The notes: generated by a model not told the origin, from the sequence alone. A DNA stretch of 64,000 bases from Paraburkholderia agricolaris (GCF_009455635.1 NZ_QPER01000001.1:806001-870000), one strand, 5' to 3'; positions 34,919 through 44,076 are shown, numbered from the stretch's first letter. Made by a program: numbers and translations.

Positions 34919-35554
34919 TTACTTCAACGGGTTTTGGCCGTCCTGAGACGTGCTCAACATCCGCTCCACATACCGTGCAATCAGATCGATCTCCAGATTG
35001 ACCGGCGAACCCTCGCGCAAATTCTTGAGCGACGTCACCTGCACGGTGTGCGGAATCAGGTTGATCGAAAACTCGCAGCCGTCGTCGCGATCTTTAACCG
35101 AGTTGACGGTCAGGCTCACACCGTTGACCGTGATCGAGCCTTTATAGGCGAGATAGCGGCCGATCTCACGCGGTGCCAGCACCCGCAGTTCGTGCGATTC
35201 GCCGACCGGCGCAAAATGCGTGACCGTGCCGAGGCCGTCCACGTGTCCGGAGACGATATGGCCGCCGAGCCGATCGTGCGCGCGCAGCGCCTTCTCGAGA
35301 TTGACTTCGCCAGGCTCGCCCAAACCTGCCGTGCAGTTCAGGCTTTCGCGCGACACGTCGACTTCAAACGAATGCGTGGTTTTTTCCACGACCGTCATGC
35401 AGGCGCCTTGAATCGTGATGCTGTCGCCAAGCTGGACGTCTTCGAGATCGAGACCGCCGGCTTCGACATTCAGGCGCACGCCCGCGTCCCCGTCCGTGCC
35501 GAGGGGTGTGACTGATTCGATGCGGCCCACCGCCGCGACGATTCCTGTAAACAT
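34919..35554 (-). CDS. ribE: Riboflavin synthase, alpha subunit
   Basis: 211-aa enzyme that dismutates two lumazine molecules to riboflavin. The two internal barrel repeats are visible, starting MFTGIVAAVGRI and LEKALRAHDRLGGHIVSGHVDG, with SLTVNSV in the second. It follows ribD by 15 bp on the same strand. This second riboflavin locus complements ribB-X and ribH at 21-22.7 kb; ribA remains unaccounted for in the window. Confidence 0.97.
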   Translation of the reverse strand: MFTGIVAAVGRIESVTPLGTDGDAGVRLNVEAGGLDLEDVQLGDSITIQGACMTVVEKTTHSFEVDVSRESLNCTAGLGEPGEVNLEKALRAHDRLGGHIVSGHVDGLGTVTHFAPVGESHELRVLAPREIGRYLAYKGSITVNGVSLTVNSVKDRDDGCEFSINLIPHTVQVTSLKNLREGSPVNLEIDLIARYVERMLSTSQDGQNPLK

Positions 35555-35569
35555 CGTGCTAATCCTTGA

Positions 35570-36739
35570 TCAATTCGAAGTTGGTTGGGGTGCGGGCCCG
35601 GTGCCGCCCTCGATGGCCGGTTGCGGCACGGAGCGGGGCACAAAGCGCGCGAGAATCCGCAGATCGTCGCCGATCCGCTCGACCGCGTGGAAGTTCAGTT
35701 GCGTGCGGCCTTCGAGCGTTTCCGGTGCGTTGAGATTGAACATGCTCATCGAATCCATGCCGAGCAGGCTAGGGGCGAGATAGACCAGCAACTCGTCGAC
35801 GCAGCCCTCGCGCAGCAGCGAGCCATTCAGCTTGTAGCCCGCTTCCACGTGCAGTTCGTTCACGTTACGCTCGCCGAGCACTTTCAACATGGCAGGCAGG
35901 TCGACTTTGCCCGCCGCGTTCGCCAGTTGCACGATTTCCGCGCCGCGCTCGCGCAGCGCGCCCGCCCGCTCTGCATGACGCTCATCGAGGTTGCCGCAAA
36001 AAATCAGCGTGGGTGCGCCGGCCAGAATCTGCGCGTCGGGCGGCACGTCGAGCTGGCTGTCGATCAGTACGCGTTGCGGCTGGCGTGGCGTGTCGACAGC
36101 GCGCACGGTCATGCGCGGATCGTCTTCCCTGACCGTACCGATGCCCGTCAGGATGGCTGACGCGCGGGCGCGCCATGCGTGACCGTCGGCGCGTGCCGCT
36201 TCGCCGGTAATCCATTGGCTGATGCCCGACGGCAAGCCAGTGCGGCCGTCCAGCGAGGCAGCGACTTTCATGCGGACCCATGGGCGGCCACGCGTCATGC
36301 GCGACACGAAGCCGATGTTCAGTTCGTGCGCTTCGTTGGCGAGCAGCCCACAACGCACTTCAATGCCGGCGTCGCGCAGCATCTTGAGGCCGCGCCCGGA
36401 GACTTGCGGATTCGGATCTTCCATCGCCGCGACCACGCGTTCGACCTGTGCTTCGATCAACGCATTCGCGCACGGCGGCGTGCGGCCGAAATGGCTGCAC
36501 GGTTCGAGCGTTACGTAGGCAGTAGCCCCGCGCAGATCATGGCCGCGCGACCGTGCGTCCTTCAACGCGCGTACTTCGGCGTGATCCTGGCCGGCTGGTT
36601 GCGTGAAGCCTTCGCCGATCACCTCGCCGTTCTTGACGAGTACGCAGCCGACGCGCGGATTCGGGTCGGTCGTGTACATGCCGCGTTTGGCCAGCGCGAG
36701 CGCGCGTTCCATATGGACGAAGTCGGTTTGCGAAAACAT
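35570..36739 (-). CDS. ribD: Bifunctional riboflavin deaminase/reductase
   Basis: 389-aa two-domain enzyme. The N-terminal deaminase has the zinc motif HAEVRAL and PCSHFGRTPPCANAL; the C-terminal reductase (about 150-370) has VRMKVAASLDGRTGLPSG and a nucleotide-binding GIGTVREDDPRM. It catalyses steps two and three of the pathway. The C-terminus is extended with a Pro/Gly-rich tail. It lies between hemL and ribE, same strand. Confidence 0.96.
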   Translation of the reverse strand: MFSQTDFVHMERALALAKRGMYTTDPNPRVGCVLVKNGEVIGEGFTQPAGQDHAEVRALKDARSRGHDLRGATAYVTLEPCSHFGRTPPCANALIEAQVERVVAAMEDPNPQVSGRGLKMLRDAGIEVRCGLLANEAHELNIGFVSRMTRGRPWVRMKVAASLDGRTGLPSGISQWITGEAARADGHAWRARASAILTGIGTVREDDPRMTVRAVDTPRQPQRVLIDSQLDVPPDAQILAGAPTLIFCGNLDERHAERAGALRERGAEIVQLANAAGKVDLPAMLKVLGERNVNELHVEAGYKLNGSLLREGCVDELLVYLAPSLLGMDSMSMFNLNAPETLEGRTQLNFHAVERIGDDLRILARFVPRSVPQPAIEGGTGPAPQPTSN

Positions 36740-36805
36740 CGTTATCCGGTCGGGTGCGGTGGCTAGGCAGTATCAGGTTTCGGCGGCTTCCGTGTCGTGC
36801 CGGTC

Positions 36806-38089
36806 TCAGGCCGCGAGCGAGGCGAACGCGCTGCGCGCCGCGTCGATCGTGGCGTCGATGGTCGCGTCGTCGTGTGCGATCGAAACAAAGCCCGCTTCAT
36901 AGGCCGACGGCGCGAAGTACACACCCGCGTCGAGCATCTTGTGGAAGAAAGCGTTGAAGCGCGGCACATCGCTCTTCGTGACTTCGGCGAAGCTGGTCGG
37001 GACCGAGCCGGTGAAGTAGAGGCCGAACATGCCGCCGAGCGAATCGGCCGAGAACGGCACCTTTGCTTCGCGCGCGACATTGGCGAGACCTTGCGCGAGA
37101 CGTGCGGTGCGGGCGGCGAGCGTGTCGTAAAAGCCCGGCGCCTGGATCAGTTGCAGCGTTTTCAGGCCTGCGGCGACTGCGATCGGATTGCCCGACAACG
37201 TACCCGCCTGGTAGACGCCGCCGAGCGGCGCGAGGTGAGCCATGATGTCGCGCCGACCGCCGAAGGCCGCCGCCGGCATGCCGCCGCCGATCACCTTGCC
37301 GAGGCATGTCAGATCCGGCGTGATGCCGTAGACCTCTTGCGCACCGCCGAGAGCGACGCGGAAACCGCACATCACTTCGTCGAAAATCAGAACCGAGCCG
37401 TACTCGGTACACAGGCGCCGCAACGCTTGCAGGAATTCAGGCGTGGCGCGCACGAGGTTCATGTTGCCGGCCACCGGTTCGACGATCACCGAGGCGATCT
37501 CGTTGCCGAACGCCTTGAACGCTTCTTCGAGTTCCGCGACATTGTTGTACTCGAGCACCGTGGTGTGCTTGGCGATATCGACCGGCACGCCCGCCGAGGT
37601 CGGATTGCCGAACGTGAGGAGGCCCGAGCCGGCTTTGACCAGCAGGCTATCGGCGTGGCCGTGATAGCAGCCTTCGAACTTGACGATACGGCTGCGGTTC
37701 GTGAAGCCGCGCGCGAGACGCAGCGCGCTCATGGTCGCTTCGGTGCCGCTCGAGACCATGCGGACCTGTTCGATCGACGGCACCAGCTTGCAGATTTCTT
37801 CGGCGATTTCCACTTCCGATTCGGTCGGCGCGCCGAAGGAGAAGCCGTTGGCCAGTACTCGCTGGACCGCTTCCAGGACCTCCGGGTGCACGTGGCCGAG
37901 GATCATCGGGCCCCACGAGCCGATGTAGTCGATATAGCGTTGGCCGTCGGCGTCCCAGAAGTAGGGGCCTTGCGCGCGCTCGATGAAGCGCGGGGTGCCG
38001 CCTACTGAACGAAAGGCGCGGACCGGGGAGTTCACGCCGCCCGGGATGGTGCGCTGGGCGCGCTCGAAGAGGGTTTCGTTTTTTGACAT
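36806..38089 (-). CDS. hemL: Glutamate-1-semialdehyde 2,1-aminomutase
   Basis: 427-aa PLP aminomutase that makes 5-aminolevulinate in the C5 heme pathway. Typical stretches are [14 protein letters not shown] at the start, [17 protein letters not shown] (PLP phosphate), [11 protein letters not shown] and the Schiff-base Lys in [17 protein letters not shown]. Length is as usual. It is 66 bp upstream of ribD on the same strand; a shared transcript is likely. Confidence 0.97.
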   Translation of the reverse strand: MSKNETLFERAQRTIPGGVNSPVRAFRSVGGTPRFIERAQGPYFWDADGQRYIDYIGSWGPMILGHVHPEVLEAVQRVLANGFSFGAPTESEVEIAEEICKLVPSIEQVRMVSSGTEATMSALRLARGFTNRSRIVKFEGCYHGHADSLLVKAGSGLLTFGNPTSAGVPVDIAKHTTVLEYNNVAELEEAFKAFGNEIASVIVEPVAGNMNLVRATPEFLQALRRLCTEYGSVLIFDEVMCGFRVALGGAQEVYGITPDLTCLGKVIGGGMPAAAFGGRRDIMAHLAPLGGVYQAGTLSGNPIAVAAGLKTLQLIQAPGFYDTLAARTARLAQGLANVAREAKVPFSADSLGGMFGLYFTGSVPTSFAEVTKSDVPRFNAFFHKMLDAGVYFAPSAYEAGFVSIAHDDATIDATIDAARSAFASLAA

Positions 38090-38281
38090 GGTGATGGGCG
38101 GAATTTGGGTTGCGCAGCGGCATGCGAGCTGTGGTTCTTGCGCTTCGCGCGGTGCCGGCTGGTTGGTGGGGAAATTGTACCGGAGTCGGGGGGAAGAGGT
38201 TTTGGGGCTTGTGAGCTTGCCGGGCGGGGCCGTTGGTCTTTCCTTGTTCTGGTGTTTTGGCTCTTTGGCCTTTCCTTGCTG

Positions 38282-38367
38282 CGTTAGTGGTCTATTAGCG
38301 TTGCCCCTGTGCGGGGCGGCACTTACTTTCTTTGCCGCCGCAAAGAAAGATAAGCAAAGAAAGCGGC
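38282..38367. repeat. Burkholderia-type intergenic repeat, left part
   Basis: Contains GTTAGTGGTCTATTAGCG, CCCCTGTGCGGGGCGGCAC and the self-complementary CTTTCTTTGCCGCCGCAAAG. I recognise this as a high-copy intergenic sequence in this bacterial group (established knowledge, not verified here). It continues after the IS element at 39604. The region 38090-38281 upstream of hemL holds no gene; the weak plus-strand frame there runs into the transposase. Confidence 0.6.
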
Positions 38368-39603
38368 GGCGGATTCAACCGGTCATTGCAACACCTCTGT
38401 TCCAATACGGAAATGGAGTGTGGAGCACGATGGAACGACAAAGAAAACATTGGTTGAGCGCGGAGCAGAAGAACGAGATATGGAGGATGTGGCGCGAGGG
38501 TGAGTCGTTGAGCACAATCGCGCGCATGCTCGAGCGTCAGCCGAGTGGGGTTTATCGGGTTGTTCACAAGACCGGTGGAATCTCTCCGGTCGCTCGTACA
38601 CGATCTGCCCGGTCACTGACACTTGCCGAACGCGAGGAGATATCGCGGGCCTTGGGGGCAGACAGATCGTTGGGCCAGATTGCCCTGCAACTGGGGCGCT
38701 CGAAATCGACCATCAGCCGGGAGATCGGGCGCAATGGCGGTATTCAGCGATATCGGGCGCACGAGGCCGATGCGAATGCCTGGGAGCGTGCACGGCGGCC
38801 CAAGGCGTGTGCGTTGTCGGGCAACGCGCGTCTGCGCCGGCTGGTGGCAGCCAAGCTCAAATTACAATGGGCTCCTGTACAGATAGCGGGATGGCTCAGG
38901 CGCGAGTTCCGGGTCAACAAGGACATGCAGATATCTCACGAGACGATCTACCGCAGCCTGTTCATCCAGGCGCGCGGGGTGCTTAAAAAGGAACTCGTCA
39001 CCCATCTTCGTACGAACCGTACGATGCGTCAGGCGAAGAGCGCCTCGGCAAGCGGCCAGAACAGGGGCAAGATAATCGGGGCAGTGTCGATCAGCGAAAG
39101 ACCCGCTGAAGTGGAGGACCGCGCGCTGCCCGGTCACTGGGAGGGCGATCTGCTGGCGGGTTCGAACAACACCTACATTGCCACACTGGTGGAGCGGCAC
39201 TCGCGTTATGTGATGCTGGTCAAGGTGGCAGGCAAGGACACGGCAAGTGTGGTGTCCGCGTTGATAAAACAGGTGAACAAGCTGCCAAAAGAACTGCGTG
39301 GATCGCTGACATGGGACCGCGGCACGGAAATGGCGAGCCACCGGAACTTCACGATTGCCACGGACGTGCAGGTGTATTTCTGCGATCCGCGAAGTCCATG
39401 GCAACGGGGCAGTAATGAAAACACGAATGGCCTGCTGCGTCAGTACTTCCCCAAAGGCGAGCCGGTGGGCGGCTATTCGCAGTCAGAATTGAACAAGGTC
39501 GCCGCGCGCCTGAACGGTCGGCCCCGGCAAACCTTGCAATTTATGAACCCGGCTGAAAAACTGGCAGAAACGTTGGGTGTTGCGTTGACCGGTTGAATCC
39601 GCC
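38368..39603 (+). mobile_element. IS30-family insertion sequence (1,236 bp)
   Basis: The left end GGCGGATTCAACCGGTCA recurs in reverse complement at the right end (to 39603), with 25 of 27 matches over the terminal inverted repeats. A GC dinucleotide stands on both sides (38366-38367 and 39604-39605), fitting the short target duplication of IS30 elements. One complete transposase gene fills the element. Confidence 0.88.
38430..39596 (+). CDS. IS30 family transposase
   Basis: 388-aa DDE transposase. N-terminal helix-turn-helix pairs (LSAEQKNEIWRMWREGESLS and LTLAEREEISRALG start two of them) bind the ends. The catalytic core has the first Asp in HWEGDLLAG, the second in LTWDRGTEMA and the Glu in RGSNENTNGLLR. 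The ATG at 38430 starts just inside the left inverted repeat; the stop lies inside the right one. The gene is intact, so the element is probably active. Confidence 0.95.
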   Translation: MERQRKHWLSAEQKNEIWRMWREGESLSTIARMLERQPSGVYRVVHKTGGISPVARTRSARSLTLAEREEISRALGADRSLGQIALQLGRSKSTISREIGRNGGIQRYRAHEADANAWERARRPKACALSGNARLRRLVAAKLKLQWAPVQIAGWLRREFRVNKDMQISHETIYRSLFIQARGVLKKELVTHLRTNRTMRQAKSASASGQNRGKIIGAVSISERPAEVEDRALPGHWEGDLLAGSNNTYIATLVERHSRYVMLVKVAGKDTASVVSALIKQVNKLPKELRGSLTWDRGTEMASHRNFTIATDVQVYFCDPRSPWQRGSNENTNGLLRQYFPKGEPVGGYSQSELNKVAARLNGRPRQTLQFMNPAEKLAETLGVALTG

Positions 39604-39756
39604 GCTTCACACCGCCAGCTCATAAGCGGGTCCCCCGCGCAGCCACGGTAGTGGTGCATCTGGAATCTGTGTTCTCGCACATTCGGCGCTAGTGACAAGG
39701 CCGTCATACTTCCGGCGGCGCTGTGCGCGCCGACGCGGTGCTTCGCCAACCCTTGG
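39604..39756. repeat. Burkholderia-type intergenic repeat, right part
   Basis: Continues the repeat interrupted by the IS element: AAGCGGGTCCCCCGCGCAG, GGTAGTGGTGCATCTGGAAT, TCTGTGTTCTCGCACATT and CTTCCGGCGGCGCTG. No gene. It ends against the convergent EVE-domain gene. Confidence 0.6.
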
Positions 39757-39762
39757 CGGCGT

Positions 39763-40356
39763 TTAGGTCTTGTGTGCGCGTTTTGCTGCGGGTTTCCTGG
39801 ACGGCTCCGGCTTTGTTTTCGCGCGGCTTTCTGTCGCGGTTTTCGCCGCTGCCGCCTTGTGGGCCGTTACCTTGCTTGAGCGAATGAGGCCTCCTGGCTC
39901 ATCCAGCTTTGGCGGCTTGCGCTTGCCTGTGAGTTCGGCCCAACGCTTTTCCAATGCGCCTTCGGCGATCGGCTTGATGACGGTCCCCGAGCTTTGCGCA
40001 TCCCATGTCTGTACCGAAAACGGATGCGTGCGCAGCATGTCGCGCGCAATCACGACGCCCTCGTGGGCGTCGACCACCCAGTCATACACGAAGTCGATGC
40101 ACAAGCGGTAGCCTCGCTTCGTCGCCGGGTCGGGGACCTCGTACGGCGCGCGCGTGACGTAGCCCGAGCCAAAAATGCCCTTGGGCTCCTGCGCGACACG
40201 GTGCAGGAATACGCGGTCACCCGGCAGGATGCTGCGGGCAAATCCGCATCCCCAGACGTCAGCCACCGCCACGCCCGCGGCAACCCGTTTCGCTACGGCA
40301 GGCAACTCGGGCCACGGCCATTTCTTGGGGCTCCAGATCAGCAGGAAAGCAGTCAT
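39763..40356 (-). CDS. EVE-domain (PUA-like) protein with basic tail
   Basis: 197-aa protein. Residues 1-140 match the EVE domain, which binds modified bases in nucleic acids: start FLLIWSPKKWPWPEL, middle SILPGDRVFLHRV, then KGIFGSGYVTRAPYEV. The last 35 residues are Ala/Lys-rich (AAAAKTATESRAK ... AAKRAHKT), like histone-H1-type tails, and probably bind nucleic acid. I placed the start at 40356, where the domain begins; the ribosome-binding site is poor. Function is unknown. Confidence 0.75.
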   Translation of the reverse strand: MTAFLLIWSPKKWPWPELPAVAKRVAAGVAVADVWGCGFARSILPGDRVFLHRVAQEPKGIFGSGYVTRAPYEVPDPATKRGYRLCIDFVYDWVVDAHEGVVIARDMLRTHPFSVQTWDAQSSGTVIKPIAEGALEKRWAELTGKRKPPKLDEPGGLIRSSKVTAHKAAAAKTATESRAKTKPEPSRKPAAKRAHKT

Positions 40357-40615
40357 GTCGGGGTCGGGGTAGGCTGGGTTGGCTTCAGGTGAAGGGTGGT
40401 GCGGGCGGCGTTGCGGGGCGCGCCCCAAGAGTTCTCGCGGCAGCTTAACCGATCGGCGGGGCGCCTGTCGCGGTGCAGGGGCGGCCCGTCCAGCCAGGTT
40501 CCGGGCGCGGCGGATGCTTGAGTCGTCGCGTACAATTGAGGTCGTCAGGCTGCGGTTTGAGCCGTTTCACCGCGTTTCGCTGCCGATCACGGCGCGGCGC
40601 TTCATCTGGATTCCC

Positions 40616-41836
40616 ATGTCTCACGTCACCAGACGCCGGCCCGATGGCCGGCTGATTCTGTTGCTCGGTGCGCTTGCCGCATGCGGGCCGATTTCCATCG
40701 ATATGTACTTGCCGAGCCTGCCGACCATCGCGCAGGCATTCGCCATCAGCACCGGCGCCGCGCAAACCACTCTCACCAGCTTCATGTTCGGTTTTTCGAT
40801 CGGCATGCTGCTCTATGGTCCGCTGTCGGACACCTATGGCCGCCGGCCTGTGCTGCTCGGCGGCATCATCATGTATGCGCTGGCGAGCGTGGCCTGCGCG
40901 CTGTCGTTTTCGATCGAGTCGCTGGTGACGTTCCGCTTCGTGCAGGCGCTCGGCGCGGGTGCGGCTTCGGTGCTGGCGCGCGCAATCGCTCGTGACGCGC
41001 ACGGGCCGACCGACGCCGCGCGCGTGCTGTCGATGCTGGCCATCGTCACGTCGATCGGGCCGTTGCTCGCGCCGTTGATCGGCGGGCAGTTGCTGCTGCT
41101 TGGCGGCTGGCGCGTCGTCTTTATCGTGCTGACGCTATTCGGCGCAGTGTGCGCGGTGACCGCGTTTCTCAAGGTGCCGGAAACCTGGCCGCCCGAAAAG
41201 CGCGCGCATTCGGCGCTGCTGAAATCGTTCGGTGCCTATGGCAAGTTGCTGCGCGATCCGGTCGCGTGGGGGCACATGCTGTGCGGCGGTATGGCGTTCG
41301 CGTCGATGTTCGCTTACATCACCGCGACGCCTTTCGTTTACATCGAATATTTCCACGTGTCGGCGCAGCATTACGGCTTTCTGTTCGCGTTGAACATCGT
41401 CGGCATCATGTTCGGTAACTTCATGAATACGCGTCTTGTCGGGCGGCTGGGTTCGTTGCCCATCATTTCGTTTGCCGCGACGGTGAGTTGCATCGCGTCG
41501 CTGTTCGTCTGTCTCGTTTCGCTCACAGGGTGGGGCGGACTCTGGTCGATCGTCTTCGGTCTGTTCTTCGTGGTCGGCGTCGTTGGACTGTTGTCCGCCA
41601 ACTGTACGACCGATCTTATGCATCGGTATCCGGTGAATGCCGGCGCCGCGGCCGCCGTGTTCGGCGCCGTGCAGTTGGCGCTTGGCGCGTTGTCGAGCCT
41701 CGCAGTGGGACTCTGGCAGGACGGTTCGCCTAAGGGCATGGGCGTGGTTGTGGGCGTTGCTGGCGTGTTGTGTTACGTCGGCCGGATTCTGGTTGTTAAA
41801 TGGCACGGAATGAAGGTGCCCGTCGCCGCGGTTTGA
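40616..41836 (+). CDS. Bcr/CflA family drug-resistance transporter
   Basis: 406-aa MFS efflux pump of the DHA1 group. The start LLLGALAACGPISIDMYLPSLP is the hallmark of Bcr/CflA, and motif A appears as GPLSDTYGRRPVLL. Twelve hydrophobic segments. Homologues export bicyclomycin, chloramphenicol-type drugs or sulfonamides; the substrate here is unknown. The ATG at 40616 is chosen because the family starts there; the frame is open further upstream. Single gene, no local regulator. Confidence 0.92.
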   Translation: MSHVTRRRPDGRLILLLGALAACGPISIDMYLPSLPTIAQAFAISTGAAQTTLTSFMFGFSIGMLLYGPLSDTYGRRPVLLGGIIMYALASVACALSFSIESLVTFRFVQALGAGAASVLARAIARDAHGPTDAARVLSMLAIVTSIGPLLAPLIGGQLLLLGGWRVVFIVLTLFGAVCAVTAFLKVPETWPPEKRAHSALLKSFGAYGKLLRDPVAWGHMLCGGMAFASMFAYITATPFVYIEYFHVSAQHYGFLFALNIVGIMFGNFMNTRLVGRLGSLPIISFAATVSCIASLFVCLVSLTGWGGLWSIVFGLFFVVGVVGLLSANCTTDLMHRYPVNAGAAAAVFGAVQLALGALSSLAVGLWQDGSPKGMGVVVGVAGVLCYVGRILVVKWHGMKVPVAAV

Positions 41837-42055
41837 GGCGGACCGTGTCCGAATGAGTCTGTATGAGGCCGCTTGAGGCGCGAGTCCGTTGCTCAAGGAG
41901 GATCATCGTTCCTTAGCCGAAACGCGCGGCAAACCTGTGTCTGCGCCCAGCATTAATCAGCGTGTCTACGGAAAACACCAGGTGTTGCGCGCGCGCTACC
42001 GTGCGTTTTGATTTGCATTGCTATGATGGAGTCACTGTTCCTCGGAGCGGCAATC

Positions 42056-42283
42056 ATGGCGATCAGAGATTTGATGAACGGCGAGCGGCAACATGCTGCC
42101 TTTGCCGAAGCGCAGAAGCTGGCAGACAGCGGCGCCTATCACGATTACACGGACATCGAATACGTCTTGCGCTTTGATTACGGTTTGTCTGATGTATCAG
42201 CGCTGCTCGACAGTCAGCTGATGCATCGCGACCTGAATCGCCGTTGCGCCGATGCGCGTGAGAAGCTGGATGTGCCTGCTTAG
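42056..42283 (+). CDS. Small conserved-type hypothetical protein
   Basis: 75-aa cytoplasmic protein (MAIRDLMNGERQHAAF ...). It is polar, helical and rich in Asp/Arg/Ala, with a segment HDYTDIEYVLRFDYGLSD. No family recognised with certainty. GGAG about 9 nt before the ATG at 42056 supports the start. Confidence 0.55.
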   Translation: MAIRDLMNGERQHAAFAEAQKLADSGAYHDYTDIEYVLRFDYGLSDVSALLDSQLMHRDLNRRCADAREKLDVPA

Positions 42284-42372
42284 CGTGTGAGCGCGTGACA
42301 CGCGCGGCGAGTGCTTGCAGTGCCCCGCGCGTAGCCATGCGCCGCTTAGGCGCGATCCCCTTTGGAGTTTTC

Positions 42373-42777
42373 ATGGCCGTTAGCCAGCACGACCTGCACC
42401 TGCCGCACCTGGATAATCCCGCTGCTTTGGCGAAGCCAGGTGGCCACTACAGCCACGTCGCGATTGCGAATGGTTTTGTTTTCGTCTCGGGGCAGTTACC
42501 GATCAACCCGCAAGGCGAAAAACTCGCGGATGCCTCGTTCGAGATTCAGGCCGAGCAGGTGCTGGCGAATCTTCAGGCTGCGCTCGAAGGCGCCGGCAGC
42601 AGCATGGCGCAACTAGTGCAGGTGCGCGTCTATATCGTCGATGTCGAAAACTGGGCGAGCTTTAATCAGATTTACGCGCGTTGGGCCGGCGACGTGCGGC
42701 CGGCGCGTGCCGTCGTGCCGGTCCCTCATCTGCATTACGGCTTGAAGATCGAGATCGAAGCGACCGCGCTGGTTTAA
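42373..42777 (+). CDS. RidA/YjgF family reactive-imine deaminase
   Basis: 134-aa member of the RidA family that hydrolyses reactive enamines/imines formed by PLP dehydratases. Features include GGHYSHVAIANGFVFVSGQLP near the start, QVLANLQAALEGAGS and the RPARAVVPVPHLHYG segment that carries the substrate-binding Arg and the C-terminal Glu (KIEIEA). TTGGAG precedes the ATG at 42373. A threonine-dehydratase-type enzyme is encoded at 13.9 kb, but they are not linked. Confidence 0.9.
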   Translation: MAVSQHDLHLPHLDNPAALAKPGGHYSHVAIANGFVFVSGQLPINPQGEKLADASFEIQAEQVLANLQAALEGAGSSMAQLVQVRVYIVDVENWASFNQIYARWAGDVRPARAVVPVPHLHYGLKIEIEATALV

Positions 42778-42807
42778 GTCGTGGTTAAAGTGTTTTTGCG
42801 CACTGGC

Positions 42808-43278
42808 TTAGTGAATCACGAGCCCATTGAACTGGGCATTGCCCACGCCGGCCGCGATATTCACGCCGACGTTGCCGCTCACTGCCGCCAGTGAACCGGC
42901 ACCGAGTCTCGCAGTGGCGTTGCCCGTCAACTGCGCGGTGGTCTGCAGATTCTGTTGGGAGGCGATCGCGGTCTGCGGTGTGCCGGCGAGGGCGATCTGA
43001 TTGGTCTGCGCATTCAGCGTTCCGGCCGCCAGATTCACGCCGATATTGCCGCTTGCGCCTTTCAGCGCATTCGCGCCAACCGTAGCTGCGCACGCTCCAG
43101 TCGACGCACTGCCGTGTACATTCTGCAAACTGGACAACCCAGCGGAGCCGAACACCGCGGCGCTGTCGCCGTCGGACAGCGCTGTTGACGTGCCCGCAAA
43201 TGTATCTGCAAACGCGGACGGAACGACCGTGCTCGCGGCAACCCAAATCGATGCAACGGCTAAAGCTCGGATTTTCAT
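42808..43278 (-). CDS. Secreted repeat protein (SGNxGVNxAAG repeats)
   Basis: 156-aa exported protein. The ATG at 43278 gives a signal peptide of about 24 residues (IRALAVASIWVAASTVVPSAFA). The mature part has two imperfect repeats, SGNIGVNLAAGTLNAQTNQIAL and, in the C-terminal end, SGNVGVNIAAGVGNAQFNGL. They are rich in Gly, Asn, Gln and Ala, a composition seen in curlin-like or amyloid-like surface proteins. The role is unknown; an adhesin or biofilm role is only a guess. Confidence 0.7.
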   Translation of the reverse strand: MKIRALAVASIWVAASTVVPSAFADTFAGTSTALSDGDSAAVFGSAGLSSLQNVHGSASTGACAATVGANALKGASGNIGVNLAAGTLNAQTNQIALAGTPQTAIASQQNLQTTAQLTGNATARLGAGSLAAVSGNVGVNIAAGVGNAQFNGLVIH

Positions 43279-43416
43279 GAGCAGCTCCCTAGCTTGTGCT
43301 GAGCGCACAGATAGTCTTGATATCGACCGGGGGAGCAAGATATTGAGGGAGGGGTTCCCCTTAATAGCGGACAGCGCCAGGAAATAGAAATCGACTGGCG
43401 CCAGCCTGACTGCGGC

Positions 43417-43590
43417 TTACCATCTCCCGTGACCGCCGTAATAACCGCCGACGCCAACCCCCACGCTGACGCTCGGGGCGGCGTAGTAGCCGGGGGCATA
43501 TCCGTATGCCGGTGCGTAGCCGTACGGCGGCGCGACGACACATCCGGTCAGGCCCAATGCGAAGCCGATCACAAACAGTAGTTTGACCAT
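43417..43590 (-). CDS. Small lipoprotein, Gly/Tyr/Pro-rich
   Basis: 57-aa product starting MVKLLFVIGFALGLTGC: a lipoprotein signal peptide with lipobox LTGC (Cys17). The mature part repeats PYGYAP/AYGYAPGYYAAP and ends GGYYGGHGRW. GGGAGG precedes the ATG at 43590. It resembles the secreted Pro/Tyr-rich protein at 13499-13801 in composition. Probably an outer-membrane lipoprotein of unknown role. Confidence 0.75.
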   Translation of the reverse strand: MVKLLFVIGFALGLTGCVVAPPYGYAPAYGYAPGYYAAPSVSVGVGVGGYYGGHGRW

Positions 43591-43777
43591 GGTTCCTCCC
43601 TCTTTAAGACTTGGAGGAGCCGGGAGCAGGGTTCGTTCGGGCTGCCGTGTGACGGCAAATTACGAAACCTCGATTTGATCGGGCTTCATTTACAGTTGCT
43701 TACCCGTTCGACGTATTGCGTGATGGCAGACCTTACTGGCATGTCGCCAATTGACGGGTTGTTCGGTGGCCGGAAAC

Positions 43778-43806
43778 GAAAAACGGGCCGAGTGGCCCGT
43801 TTTCAT
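43778..43806 (-). terminator. Original terminator of tRNA-Ser, now left of the element
   Basis: A stem AAAACGGGCC / GGCCCGTTTT around a short loop, with a T-run on the minus strand (TTTTTCG). It lies directly left of attL. Before integration it stood just downstream of the tRNA-Ser 3' end, now 10.6 kb away at 54454. Confidence 0.75.
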
Positions 43807-43812
43807 TGAGTG

Positions 43813-43828
43813 TCTGGCGGAGGCGGTG
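43813..43828. repeat. attL (16-bp tRNA-Ser 3'-end duplicate)
   Basis: Identical to 54452-54467; the match ends sharply on both sides. Confidence 0.9.
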
Positions 43829-43876
43829 TCTTTCACTAATCCTTACTGGGTAAGGCTTTGCGTCGAAGTGTGCCCA

Positions 43877-43901
43877 AAGGTACCCGAAAAAGTACCCGGA
43901 A
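43877..43901. repeat. Arm-type integrase sites, left end
   Basis: AAGGTACCCG is followed directly by AAAAAGTACCCGG. GAAAAAGTACCCGGAA (43886-43901) recurs exactly at 54314-54329 at the right end, where a second AAAAGTACCCG follows. Paired short repeats at both ends beside att cores fit integrase arm-binding sites. Confidence 0.75.
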
Positions 43902-43963
43902 TTCGGCCATGTCGCGGTGGAAACTGGAGGGCAATGCGCCGCGCTCTGACGAACGAAAACGTT

Positions 43964-44076
43964 TGGAGACGTGGAGACAGTATCTGTTTTTCCATAAAAA
44001 CCCTTACTCCATAACACTTTGCCGTGTCTCCAGGTTGTCTCCAAAGTGTCTCCAATGATTTGGCACTTGGGAGACA
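43964..44076. repeat. TGTCTCCA repeat cluster, left
   Basis: Exact octamers TGTCTCCA at 44025, 44036 and 44047 stand precisely 11 bp apart. An inverted copy is at 43972-43979 with a near-copy abutting it at 43964, and a further near-copy is at 44069. The same octamer is clustered at 52447-52558. Helically phased repeats are typical of replication-initiator binding sites. Apart from this and the arm sites, 43829-44288 holds no gene. Confidence 0.7.

Noticed and set aside
36797..38008. 403-codon plus-strand frame
   Set aside because: Antisense shadow of hemL.
37983..38429. Extension of the transposase frame upstream of 38430
   Set aside because: It runs through hemL antisense, the intergenic repeat and the IS inverted repeat; the real start lies just inside the element.
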